A stretch of DNA of 64,000 nt from Malikia spinosa (GTDB taxonomy: Bacteria > Pseudomonadota > Gammaproteobacteria > Burkholderiales > Burkholderiaceae_C). The translations under genes were made by a program, and so were the position numbers. Numbering within the stretch: the stretch's first letter is position 1; every line of letters begins with the position of its first letter. The notes under the pieces were generated by a model that had not been told where the DNA came from, ran no database searches, and saw nothing but the letters and a program-made list of their open reading frames with translations. The DNA is taken from positions 25,641 to 89,640 of the forward strand of contig NZ_PVLR01000008.1 in the NCBI RefSeq assembly GCF_002980625.1. The letters run 5' to 3'. Below, in pieces: positions 8,356 through 16,771 of this stretch.

Positions 8356-11325
8356 ATGATGTTGACCCGAAAGACCACTCGCGGCGCCAGCGGCGCAGCT
8401 TTCAATGGCGGCGCCCTGGTGCAGCGCCTGCAGCACGGCCTGGCGCAGGCCTTGCCGACCATGGACCGGCGCGGTTTCCTGCGCCGCTCCGGCCTGGGTG
8501 TGGGGGTCGGCCTGGCGGCTGGCCAGCTCAGCCTGGTGCGCAAGGCAGAGGCCGCCGCCGATGCCAAGACCGACGGCGCGCGCAAGATCGAGGTGCGTCG
8601 CACCGTTTGCAGCCACTGCTCGGTCGGCTGCGCCGTCGATGCCGTGGTCGACAACGGCGTCTGGGTGCGCCAGGAGCCGGTGTTCGACTCGCCGATCAAC
8701 CTCGGCGCCCATTGCGCCAAGGGCGCTTCGCTGCGCGAGCATGGCCACGGTGAATACCGGCTGCGCTACCCGATGAAGCTGGTCAACGGCAAGTACCAGC
8801 GCATCAGCTGGGACCAGGCGCTGACCGAGATCTCCGACCGGATGAAGGCCTTGCGCGCCGCCAGCGGCCCCGACAGCGTCTACTTCATCGGCTCGTCCAA
8901 GCACAGCAACGAACAGGCCTATCTGCTGCGCAAGTTCGTCAGCTTCTGGGGCACCAACAACTGCGACCATCAGGCGCGCATCTGCCACTCGACCACGGTC
9001 GCCGGCGTTGCCAACACCTGGGGCTACGGCGCGATGACCAACTCGTACAACGACATGCAGAACAGCAAGGTCGCGTTGTACATCGGCTCGAACGCCGCCG
9101 AGGCACACCCGGTCTCGATGCTGCACATGCTGCACGCCAAGGAGCATGGCTGCAAGATGATCGTGGTCGATCCGCGCTTCACCCGCACCGCGGCCAAGGC
9201 CGACGAGTATGTGCGCATCCGTTCCGGCTCCGACATCCCGTTCCTGTTCGGCATCCTGCACCATATCTTCAAGAATGGCTGGGAAGACCAGGCCTATATC
9301 AAGGACCGGGTCTGGGGCATGGACAAGGTGCGCGACGAGGTGTTGTCCAAGTGGACGCCCGACAAGGTCGAGGAGGCCTGCGGCGTCAAGGAGGAGCAGG
9401 TGCTGCGCGTCGCCACCATGCTGCACGAGCACCGTCCCGGCACCGTCGTCTGGTGCATGGGCCAGACCCAGCACACCATCGGCAACGCCATCGTGCGGGC
9501 GTCCTGCCTGCTGCAGCTCGCGCTGGGCAACATCGGCAAGAGCGGCGGCGGCACCAACATCTTCCGCGGCCATGACAACGTGCAGGGCGCGACCGACGTC
9601 GGCCCGAACCCCGACTCGCTGCCTGGCTATTACGGCCTGGCCGAAGGTTCCTGGAAGCATTTCGCGGCCGCCTGGGGCGTCGACTACGAGTGGATCAAGG
9701 CCCAGTACGCCGAGGGCCAGATGACCAAGCCTGGCATCACGGTCTCGCGCTGGATCGACGGCGTGCTCGAGAAGAACGAGCTGATCGACCAAGGCCCGAA
9801 CCTGCGCGGTGTCTTCTACTGGGGCCATGCCCCGAACTCGCAGATGCGCGGCCTCGAGATGAAGCGCGCGATGGACAAGCTCGACCTGCTGGTGGTGGTC
9901 GATCCCTACCCTTCGGCCACTGCGGCGATGGCGGCCATGCCGGGTGACGCCGCCGACCTCAATCCGGACCGTGCGGTCTACCTGCTGCCGGCGGCGACCC
10001 AGTTCGAGACCAGTGGCTCCTGCACCGCGTCCAACCGCTCGCTGCAGTGGCGCGAGAAGGTGATCGATCCGCTGTGGGAGAGCCGCAGCGACCACATGAT
10101 CATGTACCAGCTGGCGCAAAAGCTCGGCTTCGACCAGGAGCTGGTCAAGAACGTCAAGCTGCAGCAGGTCAAGGGCCAGGACGAGCCGGTGATCGAGGAC
10201 ATCCTGCGCGAGATCAACCGCTGCGTCTGGACCATCGGCTACACCGGCCAGAGCCCGGAACGGCTGAAGGCGCATATGCGCAACATGCACGCCTTCGACG
10301 TCAAGACCCTCAAGTGCAAGGGCAAGGTGGTCGATGCCGAGACCGGCTATGACCTGAGCGGCGACTATTTCGGCCTGCCCTGGCCCTGCTACGGCACGCC
10401 CGAGCTCAAGCACCCCGGTTCGCCCAACCTGTACGACACCTCGCAGCATGTGATGGAGGGCGGCGGCAACTTCCGCGCCAACTTCGGCGTCGAGAAGGAC
10501 GGCGTCAGCCTGCTGGCCGAGGACGGCTCGCACTCGAAAGGCGCCGACATCACGACCGGCTACCCCGAGCTCGACCATGTGCTGCTCAAGAAGCTGGGCT
10601 GGTGGGACGAGCTGACCGATGCCGAAAAGGCCAAGGCCGAGGGCAAGAACTGGAAGACCGACTCCAGCGGCGGCATGATGCGCGTCTTCATGCAGAACCA
10701 TGGCTGCCACCCGTTCGGCAACGCCAAGGCACGCGCTGTGGTCTGGAACTTCCCCGATGCGATCCCGCAGCACCGCGAGCCGATCTTCGGCATCCGCCCC
10801 GACCTGGTCGCCAAGTACCCGACCCATGACGACCAGAAGAACCGCTGGCGCCTGCCCATCCTCTACAAGTCGCTGCAGCAGAAGAACGTCGAAGAGAAGC
10901 TGCACGAGAAGTTCCCGCTCATCATGACCTCGGGCCGCTTGGTCGAGTACGAGGGCGGTGGCGAGGAAACCCGCTCGAATCCCTGGCTGGCCGAGTTGCA
11001 GCAGGAAATGTTCGTCGAGATCAACCCGGCCACGGCGGCCGCGCGCGGCATCCGCAACGGCGGCCGGGCCTGGGTCACCAGCCCGACCGGCGCCCGGCTC
11101 AATGTGCAGGCATTGGTGACCGAGCGCGTCGCGCCCGACACCGTGTTCCTGCCTTTCCACTTCTCGGGCCGCTGGCAGGGCAAGGACCTGCTCGAGCATT
11201 ACCCCGAGGGCGCGCACCCGATCGTGCGCGGCGAGGCGGTCAACACCGCGACTGGCTATGGTTATGACATCGTGACCATGATGCAGGAAACCAAGACGCA
11301 GATCTGCAACGTCGAAAGGGCATGA
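8356..11325 (+). CDS. fdhA: Formate dehydrogenase alpha subunit (Mo/W-bisMGD, Cys type)
   Basis: This 989-residue catalytic subunit oxidises formate to CO2 and, from its signal peptide, acts in the periplasm. A twin-arginine motif (RRGFLRRSG, residues 38-46) follows an unusual ~35-residue leader. Four cysteines (C85, C88, C92, C120) bind the N-terminal [4Fe-4S] cluster. The molybdenum ligand is C210, followed by H211, in the stretch QARICHSTTVAG that aligns with the selenocysteine site of E. coli FdnG; the codon is TGC, so this is a cysteine enzyme. The molydopterin-dinucleotide domain lies in the last ~150 residues. The start ATG at 8356 has GAGGTG upstream; an ATG at 8461 just before the Tat motif has none. 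The gene is followed after one base by fdhB. Confidence 0.96.
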   Translation: MMLTRKTTRGASGAAFNGGALVQRLQHGLAQALPTMDRRGFLRRSGLGVGVGLAAGQLSLVRKAEAAADAKTDGARKIEVRRTVCSHCSVGCAVDAVVDNGVWVRQEPVFDSPINLGAHCAKGASLREHGHGEYRLRYPMKLVNGKYQRISWDQALTEISDRMKALRAASGPDSVYFIGSSKHSNEQAYLLRKFVSFWGTNNCDHQARICHSTTVAGVANTWGYGAMTNSYNDMQNSKVALYIGSNAAEAHPVSMLHMLHAKEHGCKMIVVDPRFTRTAAKADEYVRIRSGSDIPFLFGILHHIFKNGWEDQAYIKDRVWGMDKVRDEVLSKWTPDKVEEACGVKEEQVLRVATMLHEHRPGTVVWCMGQTQHTIGNAIVRASCLLQLALGNIGKSGGGTNIFRGHDNVQGATDVGPNPDSLPGYYGLAEGSWKHFAAAWGVDYEWIKAQYAEGQMTKPGITVSRWIDGVLEKNELIDQGPNLRGVFYWGHAPNSQMRGLEMKRAMDKLDLLVVVDPYPSATAAMAAMPGDAADLNPDRAVYLLPAATQFETSGSCTASNRSLQWREKVIDPLWESRSDHMIMYQLAQKLGFDQELVKNVKLQQVKGQDEPVIEDILREINRCVWTIGYTGQSPERLKAHMRNMHAFDVKTLKCKGKVVDAETGYDLSGDYFGLPWPCYGTPELKHPGSPNLYDTSQHVMEGGGNFRANFGVEKDGVSLLAEDGSHSKGADITTGYPELDHVLLKKLGWWDELTDAEKAKAEGKNWKTDSSGGMMRVFMQNHGCHPFGNAKARAVVWNFPDAIPQHREPIFGIRPDLVAKYPTHDDQKNRWRLPILYKSLQQKNVEEKLHEKFPLIMTSGRLVEYEGGGEETRSNPWLAELQQEMFVEINPATAAARGIRNGGRAWVTSPTGARLNVQALVTERVAPDTVFLPFHFSGRWQGKDLLEHYPEGAHPIVRGEAVNTATGYGYDIVTMMQETKTQICNVERA

Positions 11326-11326
11326 A

Positions 11327-11941
11327 ATGGCACGCATGAAATTCATTTGCGACGCCGAGCGCTGCATCGAGTGCAACGGTTGTGTCACCGCCTGCAAGAA
11401 CGAGCACGAGGTGCCCTGGGGCGTCAATCGTCGCCGTGTCGTCACGCTCAATGACGGCGTGCCGGGCGAGAAATCGATCTCGGTCGCCTGCATGCATTGC
11501 AGCGATGCGCCCTGCATGGCGGTCTGTCCGGTGCAATGCTTCTACCGCACCGACGAGGGCGTGGTGCTGCACGACAAGGATGTCTGCATCGGCTGCGGCT
11601 ACTGCAGCTATGCCTGTCCCTTCGGTGCGCCGCAGTTCCCGGGCCAGGGCACGTTTGGCGTGCGCGGCAAGATGGACAAGTGCACCTTCTGCGCCGGCGG
11701 CCCGGAGGAGAACGGCAGCCAGGCTGAGTTCGAGAAATACGGCCGCAACCGCCTGGCCGAAGGCAAGCTGCCGGCCTGCGCCGAGATGTGCTCGACCAAG
11801 GCGCTGCTCGCCGGCGACGGCGATGTGGTGGCCGACATCTTCCGCACCCGGGTCGTGCAGCGCGGCAAGGGCGCCGAAGTCTGGGGCTGGGGCACCGCCT
11901 ACGGCAGCAAGCCGGCCAAGCCGCAGGGAGATGCATCATGA
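11327..11941 (+). CDS. fdhB: Formate dehydrogenase beta (4Fe-4S) subunit
   Basis: This 204-residue electron-transfer subunit carries four [4Fe-4S] motifs: CIECNGCVTAC, CMHCSDAPCMAVCP, CIGCGYCSYACP and a last set formed by CTFC and CAEMC. It has no signal peptide or membrane anchor, so export as a complex with the Tat-bearing alpha subunit is expected. It passes electrons from the alpha subunit to the cytochrome b subunit encoded at 12197. It is shorter than E. coli FdnH (about 290 residues), which has a C-terminal membrane helix missing here. Its stop overlaps the next ATG (ATGA). Confidence 0.95.
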   Translation: MARMKFICDAERCIECNGCVTACKNEHEVPWGVNRRRVVTLNDGVPGEKSISVACMHCSDAPCMAVCPVQCFYRTDEGVVLHDKDVCIGCGYCSYACPFGAPQFPGQGTFGVRGKMDKCTFCAGGPEENGSQAEFEKYGRNRLAEGKLPACAEMCSTKALLAGDGDVVADIFRTRVVQRGKGAEVWGWGTAYGSKPAKPQGDAS

Positions 11942-12183
11942 AGCCGCGCCTGCTGACCCTGGGCGCTCTGTTGTGCGCCGCCTTCGCGCTGTCGGCCTGC
12001 GGCGAGAAACCGCAGCAGCTCGGCGGCGGCATCAAGTCCGACCAGCCAGCCCACCAGGGCGTGGGCCAGAGTCCCTATGCGCAGCCGGGTTGGCAGGCGG
12101 GCGATGCCAACGGCTGGACCCAGCAGCTGCGCGCGCGCGCCCAGTACGGCCAGAACGAGTACAGCCGCGCCAGCCAGCCCTGA
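11938..12183 (+). CDS. Small lipoprotein inside the fdh operon
   Basis: This 81-residue protein has a clear lipoprotein signal: MKPRLLTLGALLCAAFALSAC with lipobox LSAC. The mature part is about 61 residues, is rich in Gln, Gly and Asn, and contains the segments QPGWQAGDANGW and YSRASQP. It has no recognised domain. It lies between the beta and gamma subunit genes, coupled by ATGA overlap to fdhB, so it is surely co-expressed. It could be a periplasmic accessory or a small structural subunit; this is inference from position. Confidence 0.8.
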   Translation: MKPRLLTLGALLCAAFALSACGEKPQQLGGGIKSDQPAHQGVGQSPYAQPGWQAGDANGWTQQLRARAQYGQNEYSRASQP

Positions 12184-12196
12184 ACCGGAGCGAGCC

Positions 12197-13435
12197 ATGA
12201 ACCGGATTTCTTCCCCTGCCACCTCGCCGCTGCGCGCAGGCCTGCTTGCCGCGCTGCTGCTGACGGGCGGGCTGGCGCTTGCCGCCGAGCCAGAGCCAGC
12301 GGCTGCAGCGGCGCCTGCGCCCGCTGCAGCCGTGCCGGCCCCGGCCCCGCTGGCTGGCCCGACCGCGATCCGCAGCGCCAACATCCTGACCTTGCAGGAC
12401 GCCAGCGCCGAGCCCGGCTATGCCGAGCAGAGCAATGCCCAGCGCGCCCAGGTCCAGCCCGGCAACAACGCGCCGGTCTGGCGCCAGGTCGGGCAGGGCG
12501 TCAGCGGCACGGTCAACATGCCCTATGCCGAATATGGCACCCTGATTCAGCCCACAGTGCAGTATCCGGGGACACGCGCGGCCAGTGCCGGCGAGGCCTG
12601 GCGCCAGCTGCGCAACCAGGTGCTGCTGCCCTATGGTGCCGCCCTGCTGCTGATCGTCGCGCTCGCGCTCGGGCTGTTCTACTTCACCAAGGGACCGCTC
12701 GGCCAGGAGCATCCGCCGGGCCAGGGCCAGGCCATCGAGCGCTTCACGCCGTTCGAGCGCGCCGCTCACTGGAGCAACGCTGCTGCCTTCCTGACGCTGG
12801 CGCTGTCGGGGCTCGTGATGGCGTTCGGCAAGTTCTTCCTGCTGCCGGTGCTCGGCAGCACGCTGTTCGGCTGGCTGGCCTATGCGCTGAAGAACCTGCA
12901 CAACTTCGTCGGGCCGCTGTATGCGGTCTCGCTGCTGGTCATGATCGCGACCTTCGTCAAGGACAACATCGCGAATCGGGCCGATTTCCAGTGGCTGCTG
13001 CGCGCGGGCGGCATGCTGGGTCAGGGACAGGTCCCCTCGCACCGCTTCAATGCCGGCGAGAAGGGCATCTTCTGGTGGGCGGTGACCATTCCCGGCCTGC
13101 TGCTGGTGGCCTCCGGCCTGGTGCTCGACAAGCTGGTGCCGGGGCTGGACTATTTCCGCGCCGACATGCAGCTCGCGCACATGGTCCACGCCGCGCTGGC
13201 GCTGCTGTCCTGTGCGCTAATCGCCGGTCATATCTACATGGGCACGGTCGGGACGCGCGGGGCCTACCGCGCCATGAGGACCGGTTATGTCGAGCCCGGC
13301 TGGGCCCGTGAGCACCATGAGCTCTGGTATCAGGACATCCAGTCCGGCAAGATCCCGGCCCGGCGCAGCCAGTCGGCGCCCGCCAAGCCTCGGGTGCCCA
13401 TCTCCGTGAACCCCGTCTCCAGGAGCAACCCATGA
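12197..13435 (+). CDS. Formate dehydrogenase gamma subunit, cytochrome b556
   Basis: This 412-residue membrane subunit takes electrons from the beta subunit to quinone through haem b. An N-terminal signal peptide (LLAALLLTGGLALAAEPE) is followed by an Ala/Pro-rich segment and a ~90-residue periplasmic region. A helix near residue 150 (LLPYGAALLLIVALALGLFYF) and the four-helix FdnI-like cytochrome b domain follow. Candidate haem histidines are seen in AAHWSNAAAF, LKNLHNFVG, LAHMVHAAL and IAGHIYMG. The extra N-terminal periplasmic region makes it longer than E. coli FdnI (217 residues) and is typical of this betaproteobacterial type. GGAG lies 6 bases before the ATG. Its stop overlaps the next start. 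Confidence 0.93.
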   Translation: MNRISSPATSPLRAGLLAALLLTGGLALAAEPEPAAAAAPAPAAAVPAPAPLAGPTAIRSANILTLQDASAEPGYAEQSNAQRAQVQPGNNAPVWRQVGQGVSGTVNMPYAEYGTLIQPTVQYPGTRAASAGEAWRQLRNQVLLPYGAALLLIVALALGLFYFTKGPLGQEHPPGQGQAIERFTPFERAAHWSNAAAFLTLALSGLVMAFGKFFLLPVLGSTLFGWLAYALKNLHNFVGPLYAVSLLVMIATFVKDNIANRADFQWLLRAGGMLGQGQVPSHRFNAGEKGIFWWAVTIPGLLLVASGLVLDKLVPGLDYFRADMQLAHMVHAALALLSCALIAGHIYMGTVGTRGAYRAMRTGYVEPGWAREHHELWYQDIQSGKIPARRSQSAPAKPRVPISVNPVSRSNP

Positions 13436-13824
13436 CCGCGAAAACCGCGCCACTTCTGGTCCTGCTGGCCTGGCTGCCGATCGCCGCGCTGGCCAAGCTG
13501 CCGACGCCCGAGCTCAGCCCGGAGGACCAGGCCAAGGCGGCCGAGACCAAGGCCAAGGCGGCACACCAGGCCAAGGTCGATGGCTACAAGACCTGCCTGG
13601 CCTCCGAGAACGCGGCCGCGCATTACTTCAAGACCCATCCCCAGGCGGCCAAGCCGGCGGCAGCGCCCGCCTGCGCCGACCCCGGTCCGTTCGTCGCTGC
13701 CGCACCGGCAGCTGCCGCGCCTGCGGCCGGCGCGGGCGCGACCCCAGCTGCAGCCGCCAGCGCAGCGGTTGTACCCGCCGCACCTCCCGCACCGGCGGCC
13801 AAGACCAGTGCCAAGAAGCCCTGA
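13432..13824 (+). CDS. Exported Ala-rich protein of the fdh operon
   Basis: This 130-residue protein has a signal peptide (APLLVLLAWLPIAALAKLP). A short helical part with two cysteines follows (KTCLASENAAAHYFKTHP and PACADPGPF), then a low-complexity Ala/Pro tail of about 50 residues ending in lysines. The two cysteines could form a disulfide in the periplasm. No domain is recognised. Overlaps with the gamma subunit and with the start of fdhD place it firmly in the operon, so a role in the formate dehydrogenase complex is likely but unproven. Confidence 0.75.
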   Translation: MTAKTAPLLVLLAWLPIAALAKLPTPELSPEDQAKAAETKAKAAHQAKVDGYKTCLASENAAAHYFKTHPQAAKPAAAPACADPGPFVAAAPAAAAPAAGAGATPAAAASAAVVPAAPPAPAAKTSAKKP

Positions 13825-14689
13825 ACTGACCCAGGCCGTTGCGCCGCAGACCTGCCAGGTCACGGTGCATGATGAATACGGCCAGCCGCGCGAGATCGCG
13901 ATTCCCGCCGAGCGCGACCTGACGATCTATGTCGACAAGCGCGAACTCGTCACGTTGATGACGCTGGGCGCCCATCCCGAGTGGCTGGTGCTGGGCTATC
14001 TGCGCAACCAGCGCCTGCTGCGCTCGGTCGACGAGATCGAGTCGATCACGGTCGACTGGGAAGTCGGTGCCGCCGCGGTCAAGACCCGTCACGGCATCTC
14101 GGCGATCGAGGACCGCACCGCGCGCCGCGTGGTCACGACCGGCTGCGGCCAGGGCAGCGTCTTCGGCGGCCTGATGGACGAGGTCGACCGCATCGAGCTG
14201 CCGCCCGAAGCCCGATTGCGCCAGTCTGACCTGTATGCGATCGTGCGCCAGATCCGGCAGCAGGATTCGGTCTACAAGCGCTCGGGCTCGGTCCATGGTT
14301 GCGCGCTGTTTCGCGGACCTGAGCTGCTGCTGTTCGTCGAGGATGTCGGGCGCCACAATGCGGTCGACACCATCGCGGGCTGGATGTGGCTGCAGGACCC
14401 GGCGGCGATGCAGGGTGCCGACAAGGCCTTCTACACCACCGGTCGCCTGACCAGCGAGATGGTGATCAAGTCGGCACAGATGGGGATTCCGGTCGTGGTC
14501 TCGCGCAGCGGTACGACCCAGATGGGCCTGGCCGTGGCAGAGCAGGTCGGACTCTGTGCGATCGGCCGCGCCACCAACGAGCGCTTCCTGTGCTTTTCTC
14601 ATCCGCAGCGGCTGCTGCGCGACGTCGAGCCCGGCATCGAGCCGGCGCGCGCGGCGCCGACTGCCCGCCTGGCGGCGCTGCCGGCCTGA
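13808..14689 (+). CDS. fdhD: Formate dehydrogenase sulfurtransferase FdhD
   Basis: FdhD transfers sulfur from IscS to the molybdenum cofactor of formate dehydrogenase, a step needed for activity. Family blocks are present: ELVTLMTLGAHPEWLVLGYL, RSGSVHGCALF, EDVGRHNAVDTIAG, FYTTGRLTSEMVIKSAQMGIPV and VSRSGTTQMGLAVAEQVG. The loop that carries the CxxC pair in E. coli reads TTGCGQGS here, with a single cysteine. No ATG gives a sensible start; GTG 13808 (293 residues) overlapping the previous stop, or CTG 13826, fit best, so the start is uncertain. It is the last gene of the fdh locus. Confidence 0.92.
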   Translation: MPRSPELTQAVAPQTCQVTVHDEYGQPREIAIPAERDLTIYVDKRELVTLMTLGAHPEWLVLGYLRNQRLLRSVDEIESITVDWEVGAAAVKTRHGISAIEDRTARRVVTTGCGQGSVFGGLMDEVDRIELPPEARLRQSDLYAIVRQIRQQDSVYKRSGSVHGCALFRGPELLLFVEDVGRHNAVDTIAGWMWLQDPAAMQGADKAFYTTGRLTSEMVIKSAQMGIPVVVSRSGTTQMGLAVAEQVGLCAIGRATNERFLCFSHPQRLLRDVEPGIEPARAAPTARLAALPA

Positions 14690-14692
14690 GCT

Positions 14693-14711
14693 GCGCGCCT
14701 CTGCGGCGCGC
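14693..14711. terminator. GC-rich hairpin between convergent fdhD and peptidase genes
   Basis: GCGCGCC and GGCGCGC form a 7-base stem with a 5-base loop just after the fdhD stop. There is no T-run, so it is a weak candidate. It could end transcripts from both sides because the genes converge. Confidence 0.35.
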
Positions 14712-14749
14712 CACCTCCAGCGCCGGTCCAGCACGGGACCAGCTCGGGT

Positions 14750-15649
14750 TCAGCAGCGGAGCGGGCGCCGCTTCTGGGTATAGATCTCTTCCCAGATCTC
14801 GGTCTCGACAAAGTGGTTCTTGTCGATCTGGTCGGCCACTTCGTAGAGCGAGAACTGCATGTTCTGCAGCTCGGCCAGCAGATCGTCCAGTGCCCGTTCC
14901 TCCTTGAGTCGCTCGGCCACCTGATGCCCGAGCAGCTCCATCACGTCGATGGTCATCGGCATCACGTACAGCACATGGTCCTTGATGCCGGTCATCAGTT
15001 CGCGGTCGTACAGTTCCTCGTCCCAGTGAGCCAGGGTGGTGCCGGGGCCGTAGTCGGTCTCGACCCGGTAGTCCGCCAGCGCCGGCAGCCTGGCTACCGA
15101 ATCGGACTTGAAACGGCCGGTCTGCGGATCGAACAGGCTCAGCCAGTGGTCCCAGCCCATGCCCAGCGTGTGGCCGATCTCGTGGATCAGGGTGCCGACG
15201 ATCTCGACATCGCTGAAGCTGTCGAGGAAGTTGGTGTTGAACTCCACCGAGCCATAGACCACGTTCTTTTCGGTATACGGCTTCCAGGCGCGCGCGATGG
15301 TGTTGCCAAAGCTCGTGAAGACGCCGATCCGGATCACGATCGATTGCTGCGGGATCAGGTAGCGGTTCCAGAAGTTGCAGGCCAGCCGGGCCAGCGCGTC
15401 GAGCTTGCCGTTACTGTCCGAGGTGATCTTGTAGGTGATCAGCGTGGTCTTGACGACCGGCGCCGCCGGTTCGAGGTAGCTGCTGTAGCACCAACCCTCG
15501 AGTACGCCGCAGCGGATGTAGAACCATTTCTGCTCGACCTTGAGCTTTTCGACCTTTTCGCCGCGCGGCAGCACGCCGACGATGGTTGCCTTGAGTGCGG
15601 GGCTCTGGCGCACGTTGAGCGATGTGGCGGTGACCCGATATTGGTTCAT
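14750..15649 (-). CDS. SH3b-domain, leishmanolysin-like zinc metallopeptidase
   Basis: This 299-residue protein has two parts. Residues 1-60 form a bacterial SH3 domain (TATSLNVRQSP ... GWCYSSYL), a module that usually binds cell-wall or other surface polymers. The rest is a zincin with HEIGHTLGMG (H156, E157, H160), a likely third zinc ligand H208 in the stretch AHWDEELYDRELMTG, and a Met-turn-like ELMTG followed by MPMTIDVMELLGHQV. This layout matches leishmanolysin-type (M8) peptidases. A charged C-terminal tail of ~60 residues has no match known to me. No signal peptide is visible, so the site of action is unclear. It probably shares a transcript with the DUF2157-like gene upstream. Confidence 0.75.
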   Translation of the reverse strand: MNQYRVTATSLNVRQSPALKATIVGVLPRGEKVEKLKVEQKWFYIRCGVLEGWCYSSYLEPAAPVVKTTLITYKITSDSNGKLDALARLACNFWNRYLIPQQSIVIRIGVFTSFGNTIARAWKPYTEKNVVYGSVEFNTNFLDSFSDVEIVGTLIHEIGHTLGMGWDHWLSLFDPQTGRFKSDSVARLPALADYRVETDYGPGTTLAHWDEELYDRELMTGIKDHVLYVMPMTIDVMELLGHQVAERLKEERALDDLLAELQNMQFSLYEVADQIDKNHFVETEIWEEIYTQKRRPLRC

Positions 15650-15730
15650 GCGGATACTCCTCGGTTGAGAAAAGCTGGGCTGATGGTCGGCGGCTCGCAG
15701 TCGGTCAATTTTTGGCGCTTAGTGCAGGAT

Positions 15731-16768
15731 TCACTGCCGGTTCTCGATCAGTTCTCGCAGGGGCTGGGGCAACCGCCTGCGCAACTTGGCGCCGACAGTG
15801 CGTTCATGTCGCTGCCAGAGCAGCCCGAGCCAGATCACGCCCAGCCCGATCGCGCTCAGGGCAAAGGGAAACAGCAGGCTGGCGCCGAACACATGCCGGG
15901 CCTGGTAGCCGAGATAGCCGGCCGCACCCAGTCCGCCAAAGACGGCGAAGACGCGCCGGCCCAGCAGGGCGGCCAGCGCAATCAGCCCGAGGTTGATGCA
16001 GAAGTAGCCGAACTTGCCGAGTTCGTTGTCCGACTCCAGCAGCGACAGGCCACACCAGAAAGTCAGGACGCCGAACAGGTAGAGCCAGAACGCGTAGTCC
16101 TGGTCGTGGCGTGTCCTGACATCTACCCAGAATGCCAGCAGCAGCATGGCGGTACCGAAGACGAGCGAGACGAACTTGCGCAGCTCCCAGTTCAACTCCG
16201 GGTCGCTGCTGTCGAACAGCAAGGGCGTGAGGTCCATGCCCAGGTACCAGAGCGTGACTGCGACCGGCATCACCATGAAGGGAAGGCGGTAGCGCCACAG
16301 CATCAGCGCGCCCGTGGCCAGCGTGGCGAGCTCCATCATCAGCCAGCGCCAGTCGATCAGCTGGTGGTAGTCGCGATAGACCATGCCTTCGGCCCAGCCA
16401 CCAAGCGCGACCTGCAGGCCGTAGACCGCCAGCGGCGTGAGCGAAACGACGAAGGCGGCCGCGATACCGGCCGGAATCGGCTGCTGACAGGCCAGCCAGT
16501 AGCGGGTGAGCCAGAGCCCGCCGCCGGCGTAGGCCAGCGCGATGAAGAACAGGCCCCAGCCGCCGAAGCGCTCCCAGCCCAGGTTCATGAACAGCGTCAT
16601 GGCGCCGATTGCGATCAGGCCGCCCAGGTAATACAGCACATGGGTCAGGCGCAAGGCAGGCCGCTCCTGCGCGTGCGCAGACAGGAAAGCCCACAGGCCG
16701 TCGGCCTGAGCAGCGCTGATCAGCCCGCGCGAAACGGCTTCGTCGAGCTGGCTGTGCTTCAGTTCCAT
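15731..16768 (-). CDS. DUF2157-like multi-pass membrane protein
   Basis: This 345-residue protein starts with a soluble helical region (residues 1-35, containing LISAAQADGLWAFL, typical of DUF2157). About ten hydrophobic helices follow, starting with LYYLGGLIAIGAMTLFM. The C-terminus is basic and cytoplasmic. Function is unknown in this family; there are no catalytic motifs. It lies 3 bases after the depolymerase gene on the same strand, so the two are likely co-transcribed. Confidence 0.7.
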   Translation of the reverse strand: MELKHSQLDEAVSRGLISAAQADGLWAFLSAHAQERPALRLTHVLYYLGGLIAIGAMTLFMNLGWERFGGWGLFFIALAYAGGGLWLTRYWLACQQPIPAGIAAAFVVSLTPLAVYGLQVALGGWAEGMVYRDYHQLIDWRWLMMELATLATGALMLWRYRLPFMVMPVAVTLWYLGMDLTPLLFDSSDPELNWELRKFVSLVFGTAMLLLAFWVDVRTRHDQDYAFWLYLFGVLTFWCGLSLLESDNELGKFGYFCINLGLIALAALLGRRVFAVFGGLGAAGYLGYQARHVFGASLLFPFALSAIGLGVIWLGLLWQRHERTVGAKLRRRLPQPLRELIENRQ

Positions 16769-16771
16769 GGT

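Noticed and set aside
8983..8985. Selenocysteine in the formate dehydrogenase alpha subunit
   Set aside because: The codon at the metal-ligand position is TGC, not TGA, and no SECIS-like element is needed.
8215..11517. Open frame of 1100 codons antisense to the formate dehydrogenase alpha gene
   Set aside because: It is a GC-rich shadow: low-complexity Ala/Arg/Val composition, no domains, and fully opposite a well-conserved gene.
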